Source: Glandiceps talaboti
Lineage: Eukaryota > Hemichordata > Enteropneusta > Spengelidae
DNA: 64,000 nt
Assembly (NCBI RefSeq): GCF_964340395.1
Contig: NC_135555.1
Span: 3,954,001 to 4,018,000 of the forward strand
Reading direction: 5' to 3'
Shown piece after piece: positions 37,501-48,465 of this stretch. Numbering within the stretch: position 1 is the first letter of the stretch; each line of letters opens with the position of its first letter. A program made the translations under genes and the position numbers. The notes under the pieces were generated by a model that worked only from the letters and a program-made list of their open reading frames with translations, made no database searches and was not told the origin of the DNA.

Positions 37501-37660
37501 ATGAGAGGATAACGATATCACATTCCTGATGGCTAATTAAGAAATTTTATTTTTTATAACAATGGATACAATGGGGATAACCTTTATGTAATGTACTGAT
37601 TTCTAAATATATATCATGAAGAGAAGGAAATACACTTAGGTGTGAGCGACACGGCCAAGC
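34561..37660. other. Long non-coding stretch, nothing firm
   Basis: Texture is more mixed than average between about 34,740 and 36,480, but no gene, array or fold can be supported. Minus-strand frames near 35541-36044 and 36853-37173 have no recognisable product. A small direct repeat (CATAGGTGATAT, twice) lies near 37085-37110. Confidence 0.5.
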
Positions 37661-37810
37661 TGTTTAATATGCACATATGCTATGACCACATGGTTAGTGT
37701 GCATGCTATGACCGCATGGTTAGTGTGCATGCTATGACCACATGTTGTATGCATGCTACAACTGTGTGGTCAAAGTGTGCATGCTACATGCTACAATTGC
37801 ATGGTCTAAG

Positions 37811-38158
37811 TTATTCTTGGTTACCCAGACTCTCACCACTGGGCCTCTGCTATGAGACCACCCAGATGAGAGTGGGAATCATAATCCCAAATTGCCCACA
37901 CCCTAAGATCTCTCCCCAAGAGCATTGCATTCTGGGAATTACTTCATGTCCAGCATCACACGCTGAGCGATCTAGGTTCCTTTGCGACAGGTTTGTGTGT
38001 CTCAAGTGACTGATACATGTTAATTACAAAGAATGGGCCTTGTAGTAAGTCAGTTTCTCATGAATTGGAAGAATGGAATATGTTTCCCCCAGAGTCGATC
38101 TGGCTGTGCTCGTAGTAGAGCCCCCAGTATAGTGAGAGTCTGGGTAACCGAGACTAGT
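37811..38158. mobile_element. MITE-like non-autonomous DNA transposon, 348 bp
   Basis: The inner terminal repeats CTTGGTTACCCAGACTCTCAC (37816-37836) and GTGAGAGTCTGGGTAACCGAG (38132-38152) are reverse complements with one mismatch. Similarity continues inward on both sides (CACTGGG..CCTCT against AGAGCCCCCAGTA) and weakly outward to the element ends. TCTAAG occurs on both sides (37805-37810 and 38159-38164), consistent with a 6-bp target duplication. There is no coding capacity for a transposase. The superfamily cannot be assigned from this alone. Only one copy is seen in the window. Confidence 0.88.
37927..37940 (-). promoter_or_regulatory. ZNF143/Staf-like core motif inside the MITE
   Basis: The minus strand reads AATTCCCAGAATGC, the conserved part of the ZNF143 (SBS-type) binding site known from vertebrates. 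Whether an orthologous factor in this organism binds it is unknown. Confidence 0.35.
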
Positions 38159-38200
38159 TCTAAGCTGCGTATGCTATAGCTGTGTGGTAAAGCTTGGCTA

Positions 38201-41200
38201 GGTGTTGAACTTGGATATCTATATTGCAAATGGAACTAAAGTTACTTTGCAAATTTTTACTAACTTATCGAGCAAGTATTAAAGCATACAACTTTACAAA
38301 ACTAGGCTTTAAATGTGTCCGGTGTCTCCATCTTGTTGACAGCTAGTATATACCTTATGACTTTGGTAATGTTCTTGTGCTGAACAGGACTACTGACAGT
38401 AACTCTCAATTCAAAATAGGAACTTAATATTACAATTTAATTCAGCCATTTGAATGGCAAGATGAACTATCCGAGTATCTCAAACTTGCACATCTACAAG
38501 ACTAAATTCAATAGATATGGACAGGTGATGAAGCTTATCTTGGACTAGAACTACCTTGAAGTTCACGGTTGTTGATAAGCTGTCTATTAAAGTAGACTTT
38601 GAACTTGTATGACAACTTGCACATGTAAGGTTACCATGGCAGTCCCCATTGGACCACTTACTAGATATATAATTGCCACAACCTTCTTTTAAGAATCACT
38701 GCCAAACCTCCCTGAAGTCTTTCAATGAATTGTTACCAATGCCTTCACCTCAATTAACACAGTAGATGCATATGACAATGTACGCCAATTGTTTTGTAAG
38801 TGTGTGAATACAGATTTTTCTTTCAATATCTGCAACTGTAGAAGCAAAGATACATATTTTTTCAATGCCTATGAACTATTATTTATTATACATTTCCATT
38901 TCTTTTTATATTGACCATTGTTCTGTACATATTTATTGAGATATTCAGTTTGTTTATTATAACATTACCTGGAATAAATGCTTGTGTGTACATAAACTGG
39001 ATGTCTTTCTCTGAGTATAGAGTTTGTGAAGTAAAAGTTTTATGAAAAGTCAGCTTGATCCTGGTTCCTATCTCAAAAAGTGAACAGCAGGTAATATTTC
39101 CCATACCTAATATTTCATTTTTTGTGAGCAATATTTGATAGGAAATCTGTTAGTTTTTAATCATTTCTTAGACTACCATATTAACACATAATTACAGTAA
39201 TAGACAAGACATGCCCTCATATTTGGGATTTTTTTTGAATCATTTCTACTTTTGATTACTAATTGTCAGCAACAATACTACATATTACTGTCCCCAATAT
39301 GGGTGCTTGCAAATGAGGATCATATGGTAATCTACCTGAAATAGAGAGGATAGATGATACCTCTGTCCAACGGCACAAACATCTACATGTATATTGGGGG
39401 CGGTAATATTTGTATTACATACAGCATGAATTTTTATATAGTGGGAAATATATATTTTAATAATTCTGTTTTCCATCTGGTTATATTTCCAGAATTTCAG
39501 CCAGTCTTGTAAAAATTGTTATTTAGAAATGGTTCAACTTGTCATGTATTGCCAGTGGGTTTTATAAGCTTGACCTGTATGGCAAGTAATTCCTGAATGT
39601 TCCTATCTGACGCAACAGCATGATAGAATGTGTAGGCATGTAGTAATAAAAATGTTTTGGTGACAAATAAGTGAATATTATGTGTAGAAAGGTTTACCTT
39701 TTTATCAAAGATTGTTATGGAACATTAACTAGAAAATGGATTTGGAAATATTTGATGTAAACTAGAATTTATCATGCCACAAAGCCGACAATATGAAGTG
39801 GAAAAAAGTAACGTTATTCAGTTCGTTATACTTGCCCTTTGACCTCGTCTACAATATCAACATACAGTATTATCGTAAAGATTTCCTGTTATTGTGGAGT
39901 TACAATATCCAACGTGTTCATTTTTGGAGGTAAAATTGCTTTTGTGTCCAATCAGTACTCGGAACTTGTTCATCAGTTTGACCCTTCTGTAACACGTCAA
40001 CACAGAATATGGCAAAATCAGACAAGAGATTTCCTGAAGACTAGTGATTGAAAATGGGCAAAGTCCACTGGGACGGTGATTTCTGACAGAAATGACAAGT
40101 CAGCTAGGCAATTTTACTGTCATATTGAAATATTTGAAGGTATTAAGCTGTGGTCAATGATTGTAGTCAACCAAATCCCTCCAACAAAAATTAGGCTGTA
40201 CTGAAGATTTAAAAGAATTCCAAAACATGGTCCCAAAGTCAGAATTATCTCTCAAACATTTCCTTGGAGACCGTGATATCTTGATAAAGGAAAGTAACAA
40301 ATCCAGAAGTCATGGCTTGGGATAAGGCCTGATGGCAATATATAGAGACTTGCCGGTTCCTGGGGAGGATGGCTTAACTAACTAGTATTACCATCTGGGA
40401 ATTACATTTACATATTTACATACATTAGTCGTTGAAGTGTATTGATTGCTTTATATGCATAGGAATTTTTTCGCTACATGAACGATTTTACACAGAATGA
40501 ACATAGAATAACAATCACTTGTTGGCGTCTTTATTTTAGCCACCTGCTTGTGACAATTATACAGGAATGACAGATACTGCACTCTAATGAAGAAAAAGTT
40601 GTCTGAGAGTATCATTCAATATTTAGTTTGGTTAAAACATTAAGCAGTAACCATTTGTAGAATAAATGTGTATTTCAATGGAAAAATCAGCTGGGCAGGA
40701 GAGACGATAGTTGACATTCTGGTGATTTATCTATCACTGTGTAACAATAATATTGTTAAAGCCACACCCTGAGTGTTTTGATAAGGGTGGTGAGTAGGTA
40801 AATGGATTTCCTCATTCATTTTATCTGGGTTCATCACCTAAATTATGGTACAAGGTATGGAAATCATTGCAAGTTTTACTAGATGTCCCTCCATTGTTAC
40901 CAGGGTTCCCAAGTCGTTAAAAAATTACCAGCATATTTACTCTTTGATTTGTTCATTTTGGCTACATGTCTTCTGAACACCTGCTTAGACATTTCAATTC
41001 AATATTTTCCCTAAATGAAACATTGGCCAGAAAATGGGTCACAGAGTCTTACAGGGTGTTAAATCTACCGACTGTGTCAGATCATGTCAGTAACTTCACC
41101 ATGTGATTTGAATATATGAGGAGAAGAGAGCTATGTGATGTGAACATAGCCAGTAGACAGAATCAGCTGATCACAAAGGGAAAGGTCTCATGATGAAATT

Positions 41201-41235
41201 TGTGAGTCGTTCATTATGTGAAATTGTAATCTGCT
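38201..41235. other. Long non-coding stretch
   Basis: An X-box-like site (GTTACCATGGCAGT) lies at 38630-38643. GAAGACTAGTGATT at 40036-40049 matches the core of miR-7 but has no complementary arm. No gene is recognised. Confidence 0.5.
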
Positions 41236-41540
41236 GTTAGGTTGAGCAAAATTGGTTCAGAGGGCAACGTTAGTTTGTTGAGTATCATTGGTTCATTGAG
41301 CAACATTGTTTAATTGTGCAGTGTTGGTTCACTGAGTAATGTTGCTTCATTGAGCAATGTTGGTTCATTAAGCAACATTGGTTCATTTAGCAACATTGGT
41401 AACTTTATCCTTTGATTGACAGAGCCATTGAAACAACATTGAGTGGCACTTGTTTCACTGAGTGGCATTGGTTCATTTTGACATTGTTCATTGAGTAACG
41501 GTTCATTAAGTTTCATTGGTTCATTGATTGACATTCACTT
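41236..41540. repeat. 18-bp minisatellite (TTGGTTCATTNAGCAACA)
   Basis: About a dozen copies of an 18-bp unit alternate GTTCATTGAG or GTTCATTAAG with CAACATTG or CAATGTTG. The middle (about 41350-41400) is most regular and the edges are diverged. The minus-strand frame of Leu-Leu-Asn-Glu-Pro repeats is a by-product. Confidence 0.9.
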
Positions 41541-42335
41541 CACGACTAACAAAAATACATTTGCTTACAAAATATGAGAAATAGTCATTCTCTGTTCACA
41601 ACAATTTCAGAGTGTAATTCTTTCAATTTAATCATGATTGCATTGTTTTGATTTGATTTATGATATTAACTTCACACTGAGATCATTTGCATCTTGAGAT
41701 TTTCTTGCAAATTATCATGTTGAGATCATCCTGCAAACAATTCAACGCTGACATCCAAGCAATTTTGTAACTTAAATAGATATTGAATATGATGATTGTG
41801 AGAACGTCACGGTAGTGTTATGCTTGAAACTGTGACAAATTAGAGTAGGCATTTAATTAATATATCAAAAACTGAAGTAATTCATTAATTACACTTATGT
41901 AGTGTCGGTCTAACAAAGGTCCTCTATTGTCACTACAAGTTGACTTCATATTCTGTCACTGATTACACAACCAGTATCATTTCACGGACTTTTATCACAG
42001 AAGCAGCCAGCCCTGAAATGGAAAGGCATGTTAAAGCTATATTAGCAACCTGTAAAGACTGATAGATTTATCATTAAATATGAAAGAACGCTATATTGTG
42101 ACTGAAATACGGTAGAACAGTTTTCAGCTTAATTGTGCATATGTTTGAAAACCATTTTTTGACTTGAATGTCTGACAGGACAATGTATGTATAACACTGT
42201 AATTATAACATAGTATGATAAGATCTTGTAACTCTACAATATACATAATCATTGCAGTAGATACATTAGTCATTTATACCTCTCAGAGAATACTGTTTGC
42301 AATATGCAGGAAACCAGGTTTTGTCAATCAGATCT
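41541..42335. other. AT-rich non-coding stretch
   Basis: Nothing recognised. Confidence 0.5.
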
Positions 42336-42338
42336 ACC

Positions 42339-42490
42339 CATACAGGGTACACAGACACACGATACCAGGTGCTTCCATCCCATACAGGGCACACAGACAA
42401 ACAGTACCAGGTTCTTCCGTCATACTGGGCACACAGACACACAGTACTGAATGCTTTCATCCCATACAGGGTACACAGACACACAGGATA
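42339..42490. repeat. 42-bp tandem repeat, about 3.6 copies
   Basis: CATACAGGG or a variant starts at 42339, 42381, 42421 and 42463, giving periods of 42, 40 and 42. Each unit has CACACAGACACAC, then AGTACCAGGTGCTTCCATCC or a variant. The sequence is unrelated to the 42-bp satellite at 32.5 kb. Confidence 0.93.
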
Positions 42491-42747
42491 TATTATATCA
42501 AGTTGATGTCGACCTTGTGTACCAACAGCAAAGCTTTGAGATTTACTTTTCCTCAGCGCAACTTGAAAACTTCTATATTAGTTTCTCACATTAACAACAA
42601 GCTATCAATCTGACAAAGTTGAATGCCTTGTGGAAAAGTGAATATAACATATGAAATATGTGGGAAGTCAATGAAAAGTTTTTCATGTGCAAAAGAAGAA
42701 TGTCTGTACCGAAAAAAATAGTTATCAAGTTCTGATTGAATAAGAAG

Positions 42748-43024
42748 TGAATGAGTGAGTGAGTGAGTGAGTGAGCGAGCAAGCATATGAATGGATGAGA
42801 GTGAATGAATGAATGAGTGGATTGATGGATGGGTGGGTGGGTGAGTGAATGAGTGAATGGATGGATGGATGGATGGATGGATGGATGAATGGGTAGGTGA
42901 GTGAGTGAGTAAGTGAGTGAGTGGATGAATGAATGAATGGATGGATGGATGGATGAATAAATGAGTGAATGGATGGATAGATGGATGGGTGAGTGAGTGA
43001 GTGAGTGAGTGAGTGAGTGAGTGA
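42748..43024. repeat. GAGT/GATG tetranucleotide tract
   Basis: Nearly uninterrupted GTGA, GATG and GAAT tetranucleotides on the plus strand, with three spaced blocks of perfect (GAGT)n and two of (GATG)n. The minus-strand frame of His-Ser-Leu-Thr and His-Pro-Ser-Ile repeats is a by-product. Confidence 0.97.
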
Positions 43025-43027
43025 ATG

Positions 43028-43145
43028 TCTCTACCTGCCTGCCTACCTATCTGTCTGTCAGTCAGTCTGTCTCTTTTGGCATTGTCGCTGCCTGTCTGTC
43101 TCACTATTAACACCTGTCTGTCTGTTTGTTTGTTTCTGTCTGTTG
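43028..43145. repeat. CTGC/CTAC/CTGT tetranucleotide tract
   Basis: Directly after the GAGT tract the strand switches to pyrimidine-led tetranucleotides (CTACCTGCCTGCC, CTGTCTGTCAGTCAGTCTGTC, later CTGTCTGTTTGTTTG). It is interrupted by about 30 bp of unique sequence near 43075-43100. Confidence 0.9.
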
Positions 43146-44305
43146 CCTTTGTTGGCACTCTGCCAAATGTTGTTGGCACTGTGCCATGTTGGCATTGGTC
43201 AGCTCTAAAGTACATATCAGTACATATTATGTGTGTATAACAATTCCTGGAAAACAAGTTCACAGACAAGTCTCTCTATTTGGTATGGAGACTGCGTTTG
43301 TTCAAATGAAGAAAAGTGTGGTTTCAATTTACAAAAGTGATTGTCTATTTATAACATGTTCCACAGAAAGTGTTATCACACTAAGATTATATGCAAGGAT
43401 GAAAGATATCTTTCAAAGAGTTATCCGAGATTTCCTTTCTCTGTTGATTTTTCTCATAAAACCAGCAAAGTGCAGTAAATTTTGCAAAAGGCAAACATTT
43501 CATGAGTTTATCTTTCCATGAGATAAAAGAAACCATTTCAATATCAATGCCAATTTTATGTGTATTTTACTCTTAATATTTGATACGACACATCACTTCT
43601 ATTGAATTTCCATCCCAAAGATGTGAAATTATAAAAAAAGTCACATACATGTCTTCTAAATTAGATTAACAAGATATCAGGAAAGTAGACAAAATGAACA
43701 AATTTGTCTTGAAAATTTCAGCATATAGTATGTTTTATGAGAAGAATGGTTGTGAGAAGATCTATTTGTATTTGCCACAGAAAGTAGATGCATTTTCACT
43801 GTATGTCTTATCCTGTACGTAATCTTACTTCACTGAAGCCCACTTTTTATAAATTGAGTGACGGCTCAACAGAAAGAACTTGGTAAAAAAGCTCAAATCA
43901 TTACCAAGATGGCAGTGATAATGTCACTGAGATACATATGCCATTAGCGGTGGCATCAAAATCTTCCAAGTATTTTTATGGCGTTTTATTTCATTTACAT
44001 TTCTCACAGCACCTTAGTGTAAATCCTTTAAGTTGACAAGTGGTCTGACTAGGACTAGACCTATTGGACTGACGTAATAATACACTTTTATTAGATGGCT
44101 TTCCATCCACAAGTCACCTGAAGAAATACATTCCGTTTTCTGATTGATGCCTCTGTCAAGCCATATCTTTGTCAGAGTTAAGTCGTAACTGACTCAAGAA
44201 TTGCCAACCATGACGGTTATCTCGGCCTCAGCCTACATTGAGTCAAATTGTTTTCTGTGAAGTGAGTATAGTTTGTCATCTGTCTTATTTTTAGGAGTAT
44301 ATTTC
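43146..44305. other. Non-coding stretch, nothing recognised
   Basis: A TGTTGGCACTGTGCCA segment near 43165-43185 is a short imperfect repeat and palindrome. The plus-strand frame to 43521 has no recognisable product. Confidence 0.5.
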
Positions 44306-44309
44306 AATA

Positions 44310-44560
44310 TTCACTTTTTTCATCAAATCCATCAAAACAGTTCAAAAAGTATAGTGTTGTGCATTGTTTTCTGTCATTTTGTGATCAAAACCTTCAAAAT
44401 TGTCCACACAGTATAGTGTGGCTCATTGTGTAATGTCATTTTGTCATCAAATTCACCAGTAGTATTTAGACAATATAGTGTGGTGCATTGTTTTTGTGTC
44501 AGTTTTTTCATCAAATCCATCAAAACTATTCAAACAGTTTGGTTCATTGTTTTATGCTGT
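44310..44560. repeat. Degenerate tandem repeat, unit about 63 bp
   Basis: Four copies carry a TTTTNCATCAAATCC-like word (near 44317, 44380, 44440 and 44505), then CATCAAAACNNTTCAAA and AGTATAGTGTGGTGCATTG. The middle copies are best preserved. Confidence 0.85.
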
Positions 44561-46165
44561 GTGTGGTATAAAGTAGCCTGTTAATTACTATTATACCCCT
44601 AAACAGAGAGAAAGGAGATGGAGAGATATTTTCAACTACAAAAAAGGAGACTTTTTGTGGGGTTTTATGTATCCATGCAGTACGTACAAAACTAGAAAGA
44701 CAGATTACCCAGTTGAGTTACTTTTGCAATCAGCCGTCTCATTCAATAAGTTGTCCAAAATTGTTTAACTTTCCATACATGTTTATTTACAACACTGATG
44801 TATTTTATACTACTAACTTTACTTCCAAATAGCTATGTACTTGTACAATTCATTTGTTTTATTCCTTAAAATACTGATCCAGTAATTGTTAAAATGTTAG
44901 TGACATTTTTATCCAGTAATAGATGGTTTAGATCAATACAAAATATTTCAGACTTGTGGTACATGGTTATTTATAGTTATAACAACTTATTTGAATTTTT
45001 TATCACTTTGTTATATTAAAAAAATTCAGCCAGATGGGACTTTCTGAGACAGTATCAAGATTCAATTGTAATATCTGTTATTTGTTTTATTTAGAAGAAA
45101 AAAAATGAGAACAAACCCAAAAATTAATAAATAATAAATGTAGTTTGCTCTTGCAAAGTATCAAAGTTTGTTTTATGCAAATGAGATCATAAAGATATCC
45201 CTCCTCTCTTTTTATCAAATTTGAAAAATGGATATACATTTATTATATAAAAATTAAAAACACATAATAACACATTTTTTTGTACATATGAGGCTCATTT
45301 CATGAAGTGTTATGATTAATATTCATATTTCTTAGGGTGTAAAGTAAACATCATTGGCAAAAGTTACAGTTCTATGCAAATCAGATATTTTGCATAAAGT
45401 ATGTTTTTATTCAGTTCTATAGGTTTCATCACAGTTAAATGCACTACTTTTATAGGAATGAGACACTTTGTATAATATGTTAGTATTCATCTTTTATGAA
45501 CCAATTGGCAAATAAAAACCATCAATGTTATTGCTACTACCAGATTAAATGTAAAGGTAATGCTAAAGGCAAGGTTATTATATAGATGATAGCCAGTGTC
45601 AATTACTTAACATGTTCATGAATCAAATAGCATATTAATACCCTGACTCAATAAGCATCTCAAAATTTACCTGGAATAGAAAAAGATGATAACATTGATA
45701 ACAGGCATTGTTATGAAAAATATTTGTATTATTTGTGTAAATATTCAAATTTCAACTTGAGACACATTTGCATATTTGAGTCAATTTGCGTTTATGCAAA
45801 TTTCTTTCTTTCATATGTTGATTTTAATACATAAATACACATATATTTATGTAAATTTTCCATTATCACTTATATAGGTAATTCAAAACTGAGAGTCATA
45901 TATCCAAAGTTTATTTGCAATATAGAAAAAGATGATTTTGACTTTGAATTGGTCTTTTAGTGTATAAGGGAATAACTGAAATAAAAAACATTAAAATGAA
46001 TCCAGTTGATCTGTAGAGGTATTGGCATGACTGCCTATGAAGCTAGTGTGTAATCTATAATTGGTCTATCGAGAAATACAAATGGATTAAAATCTATTTT
46101 TTTCCTTTCATTCTGAAAAGAGAAAATTGGAGTTGTGTTTGTTCAGTGTCAACATACACTAATCT
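44561..46165. other. AT-rich non-coding stretch
   Basis: Nothing recognised. Confidence 0.55.
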
Positions 46166-46171
46166 AGATAG

Positions 46172-46639
46172 CGATTACACTCCCGCAGTCAGTTTGCCCA
46201 TCAGTCATGTGCATTTCAGTATGTCAGTTTCATAGTGACGGCATTTCTCAACATATTTGATGTCTACTATGTGCAGTCTATTGTTACTGCAGGCAAACAC
46301 AAAGCCAGCGTCATCTTAGATAAACAAATAGATTTCTCAACATTCAGAACCTGCAAGGCAAAATCAAAATTTTCCGGGGTCACGTCAGATGGTATATGGA
46401 TATTATTTCTCCAAGGAGATGAGAAGTTAAGTAGTTTTGTCAGATGCAAACTGCCGTGTTTGTTGGAGCACTTTCACTGTGACTTCGCTTATCTGCCTTG
46501 TAAATTTCCCGTGTTTCTCCACTCCCTGGGGAAAATCAAACCATATTTTAGTATGGAAAACATAGCAGTAACTTTTAAGTGTACATGTTACAAAGGTTCC
46601 TCTATCTTAAAAAATATCGATCCGAGTCTGAAAAGGTAG
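46172..46639 (+). CDS. Long open frame without an early ATG, no recognised product
   Basis: The frame is open from just after a TAG at 46169 to a TAG at 46637, about 155 codons. The first in-frame ATG is near 46553, so as a stand-alone gene it would be very short; it would only make sense as an internal exon. A possible donor (AAAAG|GTAGAT) sits at the very end, at 46635/46636, and a weak acceptor (GCATTTCAG) ends at 46219. The amino-acid mix is less biased than in other chance frames here and contains about nine cysteines, but I recognise no domain. Chance or an old fragment remain likely. Confidence 0.1.
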   Translation, partial: RLHSRSQFAHQSCAFQYVSFIVTAFLNIFDVYYVQSIVTAGKHKASVILDKQIDFSTFRTCKAKSKFSGVTSDGIWILFLQGDEKLSSFVRCKLPCLLEHFHCDFAYLPCKFPVFLHSLGKIKPYFSMENIAVTFKCTCYKGSSILKNIDPSLKR

Positions 46640-48420
46640 ATCAAAAAGTTGATTTTGAACGATCAGTAAAAGAGTGATAATAGATTATCTACAAGAGAGT
46701 GAAGTACGAGACAAGGAATATGGTTGAATCTTGTGGGGAAAATACCAATCCCTTGCTATCATCAGTTGTCAGTGTAAGACAATTTTACATTACATAGAGA
46801 TATTAATTCAATACAACTGATATCGAATCTAGACGAAGATTGAATTTTTTTTTCTCCCAAAGTGAATTTTTGACACCTGAGCCTACACAGGTGTTGGGAA
46901 GTGCATGCACTCTAACTGGTTAAGTACCATGGCAATACGACTGTTTTGATAATGGAGACTTAAAATGCAATGATTGGGGCTTCATTCCTTTGCTACTGTA
47001 CAGGTATCTTGACTTGCATTTACCATAATATAATTTGAGGCGTGTAGGTGTAAATGGAGAGTGAATGGTGTAAGAATAGCAACTTGACTTAATGTCTTTA
47101 TATCTTTCCATCACGACGACTCACCTTAAAGTACTTGTCAGACTCTGCCAAATTTGTCCTGTTCAAGGTCAAAGGTCAAGTGGTACTCCGACTTTAAGAT
47201 TGTCTGAGGACAATCATTATTATCTTGGTCTTCAGGTCAATTGTTCTATTTTCTCCATCACCTTTTTCACACCAAATAACTGTTTGAATGATCAAGTTAC
47301 AAAAATGTTGTCGTCATTTTGTCATGTATTCACCACTAAATGTGGTTTCAGAAATTTCAATTAAGTATTTAGAAAAGTATTTATCTTAAATCCAACTTCT
47401 TAGTAACTGACTGAAAATTACCAAAATAGCTCTGATTACTTGAGTTTACACAATCTTGTACATTTTATCACAAATCTCTTTGCATCAAATACTTTTTATA
47501 TTGTATTATACAAAGAATGGTAAAAGTGGATTTATGGAGCAGTGCAAAATTTTGTTACATCACAAACATCTTAATTCACAAATAATGCAAGTTGCAACCT
47601 GTAACATATAATTTTTTTTAAACAGATATAAATTGCAAAACTTTGCTTTGCAGCATTCATGTCAACAAATTGAAATTTGATAATGACACTGGTTTATTTT
47701 CAGCAATAAAGAGAGCCGAGTTTTATATGAGAAACGGAACATTAGTAAACTTAAAATCATGATTTTACTGGATCAATATTATGAATGAGATGATTGTTAA
47801 TGGATTATGACTTAAAGGGTTATAAAAATTACAGAAAATTTATCAAATCACAAATAATGATTCTATCTGGTTTGATTTGATGTTTCTAATTCTATATTTC
47901 TGTCTTTATTTAATGTATATGATTTTAGGTCTTGTAGCCTGCAGGCTGATGGCCCGCCAAGTCTTATAACACACTAGTTATAATGAATCAGACAAACTAT
48001 TAGCAGAAGAAAAAAATTACGACTTCTCTTCTACTTTCTATACTTATTTGTTGCTGATCAACAAATTGAATACTTTGTACTTATTAGAGGTAAGTTGAAA
48101 TCTTGTTATGAATTAAATGTATTTTGTCTCAGGCAGATCTACGTAAATGACAACATAATAGTTTTGTAACAGTTTCACCAAGACTTCATCTACTTTTGCA
48201 TTACACTACAAAATGCAATGTACCTTATCACGAGACAACACCCCAAACCCACTCCCGAGAAGAGAAAGTCTTTAAAAGACAGATGAACATTTTGAATATG
48301 TTATATTATTTTGTATATATTTTCTGTTGTCATTTATAGTGCATTGTGATAGACAGAGATAAATTAGTTTTAGTTACACAGTAACAACTTCTACTCAAAA
48401 TAAGGTGCTGTATCTTCATA
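46640..48420. other. AT-rich non-coding stretch
   Basis: Short frames near 46920-47364 have no recognisable product. Nothing else is supported. Confidence 0.5.
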
Positions 48421-48423
48421 TTA

Positions 48424-48465
48424 CACCCCCACCCCCCACCCACCCACACCCACACCCACACACAT
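48424..48465. repeat. C-rich (CCCA/CCCACA) tract, quadruplex-prone on the minus strand
   Basis: At least six C-runs of three or more are separated by one to three bases (CCCCCACCCCCCACCCACCC then ACACCCACACCCACACAC). The minus strand therefore meets the usual G-quadruplex rule (four G3+ runs with short loops). Confidence 0.9.

Larger units (their letters stand above)
37668..38200. repeat. 26-bp minisatellite, interrupted by a MITE
   Basis: Units of the form TGCATGCTATGACCACATGG plus TTAGTG (26 bp) occur about five times from 37668 to 37810, with later copies diverged (TGCTACAACTGTGTGGTCAAAG). After the 348-bp insertion the pattern resumes at about 38165 with TATGCTATAGCTGTGTGGTA. The minisatellite was therefore present before the transposon arrived. 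Confidence 0.85.

Noticed and set aside
40036-40049. GAAGACTAGTGATT, a 14-base match to the core of miR-7
   Set aside because: Seed position 2 mismatches and I find no complementary arm on either side. A match of this length to some known miRNA is plausible by chance in 64 kb.
42586-43269. 227-codon minus-strand frame rich in His-Ser-Leu-Thr and His-Pro-Ser-Ile
   Set aside because: It is a translation of the GAGT/GATG tetranucleotide tract.
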